DNA of 34,088 nucleotides from an uncultured Lachnospiraceae bacterium (GCA_946614165.1 CAMOGQ010000024.1:1-34088); one strand, 5' to 3'. Shown: positions 6,118 through 13,564, counted from the stretch's first letter. Numbers and translations: made by a program. The notes: generated by a model not told the origin, from the sequence alone.

Positions 6118-8190
6118 TTATTCGGCGCTCTTTTCTTCCGCCGGGGCCGCTTTCTTTCTGGAGGAAGTCTTTCTGGGCTTCTTTTCGGCGGCGGGCTTCT
6201 TCTCCGCCGCGGGCTTTACCACAGCCTTGGGAGCGGCTGCCTTTCTGGTCCTGGTCTTCCCCGGCGCCTCTTGGGCCTTCTTTGCTTCCAGGGCGTTCCG
6301 GTCCAGTCTGGGGACCTGGCGGTCGGAGGGAGCAAAGTCATACTTTGTGATCAGCCATGCGAATTCGAAGGGCTCCAGGACATAGTCCTTGGCCCGGCCG
6401 GTCTTTCCTGTCACCAGGTTGACATAGTCCTCCACCTCGTCGATCCATGCGGTCTGTCTGCTCTCGCTGAAGTTGAACAGGCCGATGAACTTCATGCCCT
6501 TGTTGTAGCGGCCGATGCCCAGCACATGGTTGTTGCCGGTATCGATGGTCCAGGCTCTGGCCTCCGCCTCGAAGACGCCGTAGTTCCTGCGCAGCTCTTC
6601 CAGCTTCAGAAGGCCCTGGAAGAGCTTGCCCTGTCTGGTGTCGGGATCGTGTCTCTTTTCCGCTTCCTCCCAGTCGAAGTCGCCGCGGTGGATATATCTG
6701 GAATCCTCGCACTTGATGGGATCCAGGTGATAGCTGTAGTCGTTCTTCTGGCCGATCTCGTCGCCGCTGTAAAGGACCGGGATGCCGGACTGGCAGAGCA
6801 TCAGGGCGTGGAGCATAAGGTCGCGGTGAATGCTGCGCTCCAGCTTCCAGTCGCTCTTTTCGTACTCGGCCGCCTCGATGCCGCACAGGGAGGCGGTGGT
6901 GCCGCAGAGCCTTGCGTCGCCCAGACGGGGATCGTCGTTGTAGAGTTCGCCCCTGGCGTCGGAATCGTAGCCGCCCAGGCCTCTGAACCAGTCGTTGAGG
7001 AATTTCTTGTGGGCCACTTCCTCCACGCCGAACTGGCGCAGGTACTTGTAGTCCAGGCCCCAGCCGATATCGTCGTGGCAGCGCAGGTAGTTGAGGAAGG
7101 TATAGTCGCTGGGCAGCTCATAGACCGTATCCAGCTGATGGCGCAGAAGGCGTACGTCCTTGGTGGCCACGGTGTGCCAGATGGAGGCCATGGTGGTCAC
7201 GTTGTAGATCATATGGCACTCGGGCTTGTCCAGGGTGCCGAAATAGGGAACGACCTCCTTGGGCTCCATGACGATCTCGCCCAGCAGCATGGTGCCGGGG
7301 CATACGATCTCGGCGCACATGCGCATCAGGCGGACCAGGGTATGGACCTTGGGAAGGTTGCGGCAGTTGGTGCCCAGTTCCTTCCATATATAAGGGGTGG
7401 CGTCCAGACGGACGATGTCCACGCCGTGGTTGCAGAGATTGAGCATGTCGGCCGTCATGTCGTTGAAGACCACGGGGTTTGCATAGTTCAGATCCCACTG
7501 GTAGGGATAGAACTGGGTCATGACCACCTTGCCCGCTTCCTCGCACCAGGTAAAGTTGCCGGGGGCCGTGGTGGGGAATACCTGGGGCACGGTCTTTTCG
7601 AACTCGTTGGGGATGGTCCAGTCGTCATAGAAGAAATATCTGTCCTGATATTCCTTTTCGCCGGCCCTTGCCCTCCTGGCCCAGGGATGGTCCTCGCTGG
7701 TATGGTTCATGACAAAGTCAAGGCAGAGGCTCATGCCGCGGCTGTGGCACTCGGTGCCCAGCTCCGCCAGATCCTCCATGGTGCCCAGCTCGGGCTGGAC
7801 CTTGCGGAAGTTGGAAACGGCATAGCCGCCGTCGCCTCTGTCCTTGGGGCTCTCCAGAAGGGGCATCAGATGCAGGTAGTTGACGCCGCATTCCTGGATA
7901 TAGTCCAGATGGCTGATGACGCCCTGCAGGTTGCCCGCAAAGCAGTTGGTATACATCAGCATGCCCAGGACCTTGCTGCCCTTGACCCAGTCGGGATCGG
8001 CCATTCTGGTCCGGTCCCACTCCTTGAGCAGGGGCGTTCTGGCGGCATAGTATTCGTGGAGCATCTTCAGCAGGTAGTCGAAGGCCTGCTGGTCGTTGTG
8101 GTAGATCTCTCCGTAGAGCCATTTCATCTCGTCATAGTGTTTTTCCAGACGCTCGATAAATTCCGGCTCCCAGTTCTTATTCACTTCCAT
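6118..8190 (-). CDS. Amylosucrase-like GH13 enzyme with Lys/Ala-rich tail
   Basis: A cytosolic (no signal peptide) glycoside hydrolase family 13 protein of 690 residues, closest by eye to amylosucrases (GH13_4), which split sucrose and transfer its glucose to a glucan. Signature segments are FAGNLQGVISHLDYIQ (84-99), YLHLMPLLESPKDRGDGGYAV (105-125), the nucleophile Asp263 (VRLDATPYIWKELGTNC), the acid/base Glu305 (LLGEIVMEP) and the third acidic residue Asp373 (RCHDDIGW). The last 54 or so residues are a histone-H1-like Lys/Ala/Pro tail with AAEKKP repeats, unusual for this family. Sucrose hydrolase or another sucrose-type activity is possible. It precedes the lacI-type gene by 52 bp and shares operator sequence with the PTS permease. 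Confidence 0.87.
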   Translation of the reverse strand: MEVNKNWEPEFIERLEKHYDEMKWLYGEIYHNDQQAFDYLLKMLHEYYAARTPLLKEWDRTRMADPDWVKGSKVLGMLMYTNCFAGNLQGVISHLDYIQECGVNYLHLMPLLESPKDRGDGGYAVSNFRKVQPELGTMEDLAELGTECHSRGMSLCLDFVMNHTSEDHPWARRARAGEKEYQDRYFFYDDWTIPNEFEKTVPQVFPTTAPGNFTWCEEAGKVVMTQFYPYQWDLNYANPVVFNDMTADMLNLCNHGVDIVRLDATPYIWKELGTNCRNLPKVHTLVRLMRMCAEIVCPGTMLLGEIVMEPKEVVPYFGTLDKPECHMIYNVTTMASIWHTVATKDVRLLRHQLDTVYELPSDYTFLNYLRCHDDIGWGLDYKYLRQFGVEEVAHKKFLNDWFRGLGGYDSDARGELYNDDPRLGDARLCGTTASLCGIEAAEYEKSDWKLERSIHRDLMLHALMLCQSGIPVLYSGDEIGQKNDYSYHLDPIKCEDSRYIHRGDFDWEEAEKRHDPDTRQGKLFQGLLKLEELRRNYGVFEAEARAWTIDTGNNHVLGIGRYNKGMKFIGLFNFSESRQTAWIDEVEDYVNLVTGKTGRAKDYVLEPFEFAWLITKYDFAPSDRQVPRLDRNALEAKKAQEAPGKTRTRKAAAPKAVVKPAAEKKPAAEKKPRKTSSRKKAAPAEEKSAE

Positions 8191-8277
8191 ACGAATCGTT
8201 TCCTCCTCTTTTATGCGGATGGGATCCCGTCCCCAAAGCCCGGAACGGGCCCGTCAGGCAGAGTCTCCCTCACAAAA

Positions 8278-8291
8278 TGTAATCGTTTTCA
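8278..8291. promoter_or_regulatory. cre/LacI-type operator at the GH13 promoter
   Basis: TGTAATCGTTTTCA (minus strand TGAAAACGATTACA) matches TGWAANCGNTNWCA at every position and shares TGAAAACGATT with the permease operator. It overlaps the end of the -10 box and the expected transcription start. Confidence 0.75.
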
Positions 8292-8319
8292 TTATAGATT
8301 TCCCCGCGTTTTTTTACAA
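8291..8319 (-). promoter_or_regulatory. Promoter of the GH13-lacI operon
   Basis: A perfect -10 box TATAAT (complement of 8291-8296) and a -35 box TTGTAA (complement of 8314-8319) are spaced by 17 bp. The operator follows directly, the same arrangement as at the permease gene. Confidence 0.75.
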
Positions 8320-8375
8320 TTTTAGAAACAGCCGAATTTGACCTGATAAATTTGGTACAAAGTCACAAAAGGCAT

Positions 8376-8401
8376 AAACTGCCCCTGTTTCATGGCAGTT
8401 T
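8376..8401. promoter_or_regulatory. Inverted repeat upstream of fba
   Basis: AAACTGCC and GGCAGTTT form a perfect 8-bp inverted repeat with a 10-bp centre, about 48 bp upstream of the fba -10 box. It may be an operator; no T-run follows. The rest of the 334-bp gap between the GH13 gene and fba holds only the promoters listed here and AT-rich sequence. Confidence 0.4.
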
Positions 8402-8448
8402 GTCCAAAATCCGTTAAATATTTTCTTTTATTTTTTATATTTCTACTA

Positions 8449-8454
8449 TATAAT
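8449..8454 (+). promoter_or_regulatory. Probable -10 box of fba
   Basis: TATAAT lies 70 bp upstream of the fba start in an AT-rich stretch. No good -35 hexamer is visible 16-18 bp before it. Confidence 0.5.
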
Positions 8455-8524
8455 AAAACAAAAGGCGCCTGGGGACAGGTATGCCTCGAATCAACCAATC
8501 ACCTTAAATAAGGAGGAAACAAAC

Positions 8525-9391
8525 ATGGCATTAGTATCCGCAAAAGAAATGCTGCAGAAGGCTGTCGCCGGCCACTATGCAGTACCCGCAATCAACCTCA
8601 ACAACCTTGAATGGACAAAGGCTGTTCTGAAGGGCGCTCAGGAAATGAACTCCCCTATCATCGTTCAGGTCTCCGAAGGTGCCGGCAAGTACATGGCCGG
8701 TTTCAAGAATGTCGCTGATATCGTTAACAACGTAATGGAGAACCAGGGCATCACCGTTCCCGTAGCTCTGCACCTGGATCACGGCACATACAACGGCGCT
8801 TACAAGTGCATCGAAGCAGGCTTCTCTTCCATCATGTTCGACGGCTCCTCTCTTCCCATCGAAGAGAACCTGGCCAAGACCGCAGAGCTGGCAAAGGTCT
8901 GCGCTGAGAAGGGCCTTTCCCTTGAAGCGGAAGTCGGCGCCATCGGCGGCGAAGAAGACGGCGTAGTCGGCATGGGCGAATGCGCAGATCCCGACGAGTG
9001 CAAGAAGATCGCTGACCTGGGCATCACAATGCTGGCAGCAGGCATCGGCAACATCCACGGCGTATATCCCGAAGGATGGCCGGGACTTCAGTTCGACGTT
9101 CTGCAGGCCATCAAGGACAAGGTAGGCGACATGCCTCTGGTCCTGCACGGCGGCTCCGGCATCCCTGAAGATCAGATCAAGGAAGCCATCTCCAAGGGCG
9201 TAGCAAAGATCAACGTCAACACCGAGTGCCAGATCGCTTTCGCTGAAGCTACAAGAGCTTACATCGAAGCAGGCAAGGACAGAGCAGGCAAGGGCTTCGA
9301 CCCTCGTAAGCTCCTGGCTCCCGGCGCACAGGCAATCACAGACATGGTCAAGACCAAGATCGAGATCTTCGGCTCCGCCGGCAAGGCCTGA
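8525..9391 (+). CDS. fba: Class II fructose-bisphosphate aldolase
   Basis: A cytosolic, zinc-dependent glycolytic enzyme that splits fructose 1,6-bisphosphate into dihydroxyacetone phosphate and glyceraldehyde 3-phosphate. The protein has 288 residues, typical of short class II aldolases. LHLDHG (82-87) supplies the catalytic Asp85 and zinc ligand His86; the other zinc ligands are His178 (GIGNIHGVYP) and His208 (VLHGGSG). INVNTE near 229-234 is the usual phosphate-binding segment. AGGAGG (8511-8516) lies 8 nt before the ATG. It is the only plus-strand gene here, diverging from the GH13 operon and ending in a strong terminator, so it is monocistronic. Its codon use is strongly biased, as expected for an abundant protein. 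Close relatives can act on tagatose bisphosphate, but the glycolytic role is most likely. Confidence 0.96.
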   Translation: MALVSAKEMLQKAVAGHYAVPAINLNNLEWTKAVLKGAQEMNSPIIVQVSEGAGKYMAGFKNVADIVNNVMENQGITVPVALHLDHGTYNGAYKCIEAGFSSIMFDGSSLPIEENLAKTAELAKVCAEKGLSLEAEVGAIGGEEDGVVGMGECADPDECKKIADLGITMLAAGIGNIHGVYPEGWPGLQFDVLQAIKDKVGDMPLVLHGGSGIPEDQIKEAISKGVAKINVNTECQIAFAEATRAYIEAGKDRAGKGFDPRKLLAPGAQAITDMVKTKIEIFGSAGKA

Positions 9392-9465
9392 TCAAAAAAA
9401 GTCTGGTAAGGAAAACTTAAAAAGCCCCCTCACTGAAGGCATTCAGCAGGGGACGAACGAAAAAG

Positions 9466-9493
9466 CGGCTGCACGAAAGTGCGGCCGTTTTTT
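9466..9493 (+). terminator. Rho-independent terminator of fba
   Basis: CGGCTGCAC (9466-9474) pairs with GTGCGGCCG (9479-9487), with one G-T pair and a GAAA tetraloop, followed by six Ts. A second hairpin without a T-run lies just before it at about 9425-9452. Confidence 0.9.
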
Positions 9494-9516
9494 CGTGTCT
9501 GTATTCCTCCGGGCGC

Positions 9517-9570
9517 AGAAAAGCCGGACCAGGCCGCAGGGAGATGCCCTCCCGCCGCCTGTTCCGGCTT
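9517..9570 (-). terminator. Long hairpin, probable terminator of the peptide operon
   Basis: AAGCCGGA (9521-9528) pairs with TCCGGCTT (9563-9570), with further pairing inside (CAGGC/GCCTG and GGGAG/CTCCC). On the minus strand it runs into TTTTCT. It lies between the convergent ends of fba and the pqqD-like gene. Confidence 0.55.
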
Positions 9571-9631
9571 AAGATCTGTTTCTTTAAGTTTTTTCCGCTC
9601 TCCCGCCCGGGAAGCGTCCCCTTTCCTATGC

Positions 9632-9892
9632 TTATTCCTCCAGCGCACCGACGCTCCGCAGAATGCCCAGGACCTTTTTTACGTCGGCGGTGAGCTTTTC
9701 CCGGGAAGCGTCATATTTTGCGTACATCTTATCGACGATGGCCTCCTCCGTCGTCTCCTCCTTCAGACAATCCACGATAAAGGCGGCGGTTTTATTGCTG
9801 CTGATCATGCCTTTAAAAGATTTGGCGCCTGTAGACACCATGTACTGTCTGTCTCCGATCACCTGGGTTATAAAATCACTTTTCAGTTTCAC
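9632..9892 (-). CDS. PqqD-like peptide-binding protein
   Basis: An 86-residue protein of the PqqD type. Such proteins are winged-helix RiPP recognition elements that hold the leader of a precursor peptide and present it to a modifying enzyme in the cytosol. The visible pattern is an N-terminal beta region (FITQVIGDRQYMVSTG), the NKTAAFIVDCLKEETTEEAIVDKM segment typical of the family, and a C-terminal helix ending VGALEE. It starts 10 nt after the radical SAM stop codon, so the two are translationally close and surely co-transcribed. Together with the tiny Cys-containing peptide encoded upstream, it makes a coherent three-gene set. Assignment rests on family pattern and context, not on a search. 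Confidence 0.82.
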   Translation of the reverse strand: MKLKSDFITQVIGDRQYMVSTGAKSFKGMISSNKTAAFIVDCLKEETTEEAIVDKMYAKYDASREKLTADVKKVLGILRSVGALEE

Positions 9893-9902
9893 AAATATCT
9901 CC

Positions 9903-11222
9903 TTAACAGAATGCGTCTTCCCTCTCTGTATTTTCTGTTTCCTTCCGGTCCGTAAGGCGCCTGAGCTCGTCCGTAATCATCATTTCACGCACTTTCCGGC
10001 AGTGGGCATCCTTCACGGGACAGGATGAAAAGCCGGTGCAGTCCGGCAGGAAGGGGCAGGTCCTGCACTCCTCCCGGATCCGGTCCGTCCGGCAGAATTC
10101 CCTGCGGGCCTCTTCATCGCATACGCCCTGCCGGATGTCTCCGAAGCGGCTTCCCCCGGGGCACTGTTCACAGGGATAGAGGCCTCCGTCCGGTGTAATG
10201 ACAAGGCCTCCTCCGTCTGCCATGCAGAAATTGGTCCTGCGCCCGAGCCCTCCCGTCGGGAAGGGCATGCTGCAAAAGCCTGCCTCGTCGATGAGGCGCC
10301 TGGCATCCCGGATCTTCTCCCACAGGGGAAGGCTCGTCTCACTCCTGCGTACATGGTTCAGGGGCGCAAAGTAGAGGGATACCTTTTCCTTATTCTCAAC
10401 GAAGGTGCCCAGATCCTTTAAAAAAGCAGGGATCCTTTCCCAGTTTTCCGGGTCCACGTTGCAGCGGACGGTCACTCTGATGCCTGCCCCGGACATGCGG
10501 CTTACGGCTTCCATGACGGCGCGGTAAGGGTCCTGCCCCCCGCAGTAGCGCTTTCTGGAAATGTAATCCGCTTCCGCCCCGTCCATGGAGATCTGAATGC
10601 GGGAAAGCTTCCAGTCCGCAGTCATTTTTTCCACGATCTCAGGCGTGATCAGGCTGCCGTTGCTGGTCATGGAGGACCTGTATTCCACGCCAGCTTCCCT
10701 AAGGCCCCGGCATATGCGGTCGATCACGGATACGCCCAGAAGGGGCTCTCCTCCGAACCAGGAGATCTTTACCGGACCCTCCCCGCGGGTATCCAGAATA
10801 AAGCGGACCACCCGGTCCGCGGTCTCCGGCGTCATACTGACGGGCACTGTGCCCGCCTCGTAGCAGTAAACGCAGCGGGCATTGCAGGCAAAGGTGGGCA
10901 GGATGGTATAGCCTCTTACTCCCTCCTTTTGGCTGTATGCCCGAAGAAGAGCGGAAATCTTACTGTACAGGCCGCACTCGTCACTCCCTTCGGGCACCAG
11001 GAAGCGGGCCTTGATCAGATCATCGCTCCCCTCTCCCGCTTTCGCATGCGCCGGCAGCTGCCCCTCAACGCACTGCCTGGTCAGGGTATGGAATATGTAG
11101 TTCCTGCCTCTGTGCGCAAAGGGCAGCGCATACTGTGAAGGGATATAGACTGCCTCTGCTGACAGACCGGCGGGAGGCAGGATCTTTTTCAGCGTCCCGT
11201 CGCCTTCTCTTATTATCTTCAT
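9903..11222 (-). CDS. Radical SAM/SPASM peptide-modifying enzyme
   Basis: A 439-residue radical S-adenosylmethionine enzyme. The CxxxCxxC cluster motif is C113, C117, C120 (FACNARCVYC), followed by WFGGEP, the SAM-binding GGEP segment, and QISMDGA. The C-terminal cysteines (NFC, LYPCEQC, CRTCPFLPDC, SSC, HC) form a SPASM domain for extra iron-sulfur clusters. SPASM enzymes of this kind mainly make thioether or carbon-carbon crosslinks in short peptides. The first 100 residues have no obvious fused recognition element; the separate PqqD-like protein downstream would supply it. A 33-residue Cys-x3-Cys peptide gene ends 48 bp upstream and is the likely substrate. The ATG at 11222 lacks a clear ribosome site, so translation may be coupled or the start slightly different. 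Confidence 0.88.
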   Translation of the reverse strand: MKIIREGDGTLKKILPPAGLSAEAVYIPSQYALPFAHRGRNYIFHTLTRQCVEGQLPAHAKAGEGSDDLIKARFLVPEGSDECGLYSKISALLRAYSQKEGVRGYTILPTFACNARCVYCYEAGTVPVSMTPETADRVVRFILDTRGEGPVKISWFGGEPLLGVSVIDRICRGLREAGVEYRSSMTSNGSLITPEIVEKMTADWKLSRIQISMDGAEADYISRKRYCGGQDPYRAVMEAVSRMSGAGIRVTVRCNVDPENWERIPAFLKDLGTFVENKEKVSLYFAPLNHVRRSETSLPLWEKIRDARRLIDEAGFCSMPFPTGGLGRRTNFCMADGGGLVITPDGGLYPCEQCPGGSRFGDIRQGVCDEEARREFCRTDRIREECRTCPFLPDCTGFSSCPVKDAHCRKVREMMITDELRRLTDRKETENTEREDAFC

Positions 11223-11270
11223 ATGTTCAGGTTCCGGGTATGGGAGCGCCGTAATGACTGCAGCCCTGTA

Positions 11271-11372
11271 TTACCCGACTTCGTAGGTCTGCTCGGGACA
11301 GCTGCTGGTGCAGATCACATCCGTCTCCTCCAGGTCCACGATCTCCATTACGGGCGTTTCGTATTTTTCCAT
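11271..11372 (-). CDS. Probable RiPP precursor peptide, 33 residues
   Basis: A very short reading frame with a strong ribosome site (AGAGGAG, 7 nt before ATG) directly ahead of the radical SAM gene. The acidic N-terminal part contains Y4-x2-P7-x-M9, which resembles the YxxP leader motif bound by PqqD-like elements in lasso peptide systems. The C-terminal part has two cysteines, C21 and C25, and ends CPEQTYEVG. Leader and core cannot be separated with certainty; the core probably lies from about residue 20 onward. No peptidase or exporter gene is adjacent. Support comes from the ribosome site, the dedicated promoter upstream, and the partner genes. I recognise no named family. Confidence 0.78.
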   Translation of the reverse strand: MEKYETPVMEIVDLEETDVICTSSCPEQTYEVG

Positions 11373-11387
11373 ATCTGGCTCCTCTCT

Positions 11388-11399
11388 GCCCCCGGGGGC
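11388..11399. repeat. GC-only 12-bp palindrome in the peptide leader
   Basis: GCCCCCGGGGGC is a perfect palindrome lying just upstream of the precursor peptide's ribosome site. Its role is unknown. Confidence 0.35.
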
Positions 11400-11419
11400 C
11401 TTTTCTCTTATTTATCTAA

Positions 11420-11453
11420 CATATTGCCCCTGGCAAAAAATCCTGTCAATATG
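11420..11453 (-). promoter_or_regulatory. Promoter of the peptide operon, inside an inverted repeat
   Basis: A perfect -35 box TTGACA (complement of 11444-11449) is followed after 17 bp by CAATAT (complement of 11421-11426), a weak -10 box. Both boxes overlap the arms of a perfect 7-bp inverted repeat: CATATTG at 11420-11426 and CAATATG at 11447-11453. A regulator binding the repeat would block the promoter. Confidence 0.5.
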
Positions 11454-11473
11454 TTTTTATTTACATCTGCTCC

Positions 11474-13564
11474 TTACTCTGCCGCCCCTTTCGGGTCCCC
11501 TCTTTTCTCCCATGCAAGGATGACACAGGATTCCGGAGCCATCTTCATCCGGGCCTGTCCGCCCCGGATTTCTGTCAGCTCCCCCTTTGCGGCACGCTTT
11601 TCAGGGTCCGATGCCTTGTAGGAGGGCCTTTTTCCGCCCCGGGTCACAAGGACCCTGCGGGCTTCTCCCTCCATGGGAAAGCCTCCGTATACAAGAGGAA
11701 GAAGGACTTTCCTTTCCTCCCGGGTGTTATTGACGGCCACCGCCAGGGCGCTCTCTTTGTCGAACCTGGCATAGGCGATCAGGCCCTCCTCCGAAAGAAG
11801 GGGCTTTAAGGAGCCGAACCGGATGCAGGAATAAGCCTTGTGCAGGCGGATGACGTCCTTATGGAAGGAAAGGAGCATCCTGTCCTCCTTCCCCCAGGGA
11901 TAGGTCCTTCTGTTGTCGGGATCCGTAAAGCCGCAGAGCCCCGCCTCGTCCCCGTAGTAAAGGGTGGGCATGCCGGGCCAGGTCATAAGGACCGCCACAG
12001 CTTCCATGAAGACCCCTCTGCGGATGCCCTTTGCAGCCTCCGCAGGCCTATTAGGCCCCAGGCGGCCCGGCTTTCCGGACGTTCTTGTCAGGAAGCGGGA
12101 GTGGTCGTGATTGGAGAGCTGGTTCATGCTGATCCAGAGAGGCTGGGAGGGCATGGCCGTGCTGCTGCCCCAGGTCATGGCCTCCCAGAAGGCGTCCGCG
12201 TTCTGATGGAGGTCCTTTCTGTATTCCCAGCTGTGCTTTTCCATGCCTGTCAGGAACCAGGTCAGGGGCTCCATAAAGGCCTCGTAGTTCATGATGGTGT
12301 CCCATTCCTCCCCCTGGAGCCAGTCCTGGGAGGCGGAATAGTTCTCCGCCAGGATCACCGCCTGCGGGTTGGCATTCTTTACGGCCCTGCGGAAGCGTTT
12401 CCAGAAATCGTGGTTGAAGGCGGCCGAGTGGCCCAGGTCTGCCGCCACGTCCAGGCGCCATCCGTCGCAGTTATAGGGGGGAGAGACCCATTTGGCCGCC
12501 ACCTTCAGGATATACCGGCAGAGGTCTTCCGACCCCTCGTAGTTGAGCTTTGGCAGGGTATCGTAGCCCCACCAGCCCTCGTAGGTATAGTTATCCGGCC
12601 ACCTGTCCTCCCCGAAGCCGAAAAAGGACCTGTAGGGAGAATCCGGATCCCCGAAGGCTCCCGGAGCATATCCCTCTTTTCCCTGATAGATCTTTTCCCT
12701 GTCCAGCCACTTGTGGAAGGACCCGCAGTGGTTGAAGACTCCGTCCAGGATGACCCGGATCCCCCGTCTGTGGGCCTCCTCCACCAGGCGGGCGAAGAAG
12801 GCGTTGGAGGCTTCCAGGTTCTCTTTGTCCGTCACCCTCTGCATGTAGCGGGAGGCATGGGCGTTGTTCCGGTCTCCCGGATCCAGGACCTTTCCTCCGT
12901 CTTTTACGATCTTTCCGAAATGGGGATCGATATAATCATAGTCCTGGGTATCGTATTTATGGTTGGAGGGAGATACGAAGAGGGGATTGAAATAAATGAC
13001 GTCCACTCCCAGATCCTGCAGGTAGTCCAGCTTGTCCATGACCCCCTGCAGGTCTCCCCCGTAGAATTCCTGCACGTCGTTGGGAGCAGGGTTCTGATAC
13101 CAGTTCTTTATCTTCTTCGTATAACCCCCGTTATAGAAATACTCCCTGTCCTCCACGTCCGTATCAGGGTCCCCCTTGCAGAAGCGGTCCGTAAAGATCT
13201 GGTAGCCCACGGCCCCGGCGGGCCACTTGGGCACAGGGAAGTCCGGCACCAGGTAAAAGCGCTCCTTCCTGCCCGGCCTTTCCCTTTCTATGATCCCCTT
13301 TCTTCCAAAGCGCAGAGTCTCCCCCTCCCGGGAGGTGATCCGGAAATAGTAGTGGAAGGGGCCCGTGGAGGCGGGAGCGCTCCCTTCAAAATAGTCGAAG
13401 ACCAGGTCGGAGCGGATCTTTTTCATGGCCCTCCGGCGTCCTCCCGCCATAAGGACGCATCTGTCCGCCTCTCCCTTCAGGGTGCGCAGGCGCAGGAAGA
13501 TCCTCTCCCCCTCTCTCCTCATATATTCCGGTGACTGATCTGAAAAAATCGCCTGCAGGTCCAT
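11474..13564 (-). CDS. Neopullulanase/cyclomaltodextrinase-like GH13 enzyme
   Basis: A cytosolic glycoside hydrolase of 696 residues without a signal peptide. The first 110 or so residues look like the CBM34-type domain of the neopullulanase, maltogenic amylase and cyclomaltodextrinase group. The catalytic barrel begins near 117 (AGAVGYQIFTDRF). Catalytic residues are Asp372 (DGWRLDVAAD), Glu407 (ILAENY) and Asp487 (LSNHDHSR); DGVFNH (274-279) is conserved region I. A beta-sandwich end domain follows. It most likely trims maltodextrins or opens cyclodextrins inside the cell. Exact specificity cannot be read. AAGGAG precedes the ATG, with TATACT about 30 bp upstream. The peptide operon follows after 101 bp, under its own promoter. 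Confidence 0.9.
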   Translation of the reverse strand: MDLQAIFSDQSPEYMRREGERIFLRLRTLKGEADRCVLMAGGRRRAMKKIRSDLVFDYFEGSAPASTGPFHYYFRITSREGETLRFGRKGIIERERPGRKERFYLVPDFPVPKWPAGAVGYQIFTDRFCKGDPDTDVEDREYFYNGGYTKKIKNWYQNPAPNDVQEFYGGDLQGVMDKLDYLQDLGVDVIYFNPLFVSPSNHKYDTQDYDYIDPHFGKIVKDGGKVLDPGDRNNAHASRYMQRVTDKENLEASNAFFARLVEEAHRRGIRVILDGVFNHCGSFHKWLDREKIYQGKEGYAPGAFGDPDSPYRSFFGFGEDRWPDNYTYEGWWGYDTLPKLNYEGSEDLCRYILKVAAKWVSPPYNCDGWRLDVAADLGHSAAFNHDFWKRFRRAVKNANPQAVILAENYSASQDWLQGEEWDTIMNYEAFMEPLTWFLTGMEKHSWEYRKDLHQNADAFWEAMTWGSSTAMPSQPLWISMNQLSNHDHSRFLTRTSGKPGRLGPNRPAEAAKGIRRGVFMEAVAVLMTWPGMPTLYYGDEAGLCGFTDPDNRRTYPWGKEDRMLLSFHKDVIRLHKAYSCIRFGSLKPLLSEEGLIAYARFDKESALAVAVNNTREERKVLLPLVYGGFPMEGEARRVLVTRGGKRPSYKASDPEKRAAKGELTEIRGGQARMKMAPESCVILAWEKRGDPKGAAE

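Noticed and set aside
5953..8325. A 790-codon plus-strand frame opposite the amylosucrase-like gene
   Set aside because: Antisense shadow; the minus strand has clear catalytic motifs and a good promoter.
9466..9570. A single large structured RNA element between fba and the pqqD-like gene
   Set aside because: The hairpins are better explained as separate terminators for two convergent transcripts.
9430..9648. A 72-codon minus-strand frame after the pqqD-like gene
   Set aside because: It covers the fba terminator and a long hairpin, lacks a ribosome site and resembles no protein.
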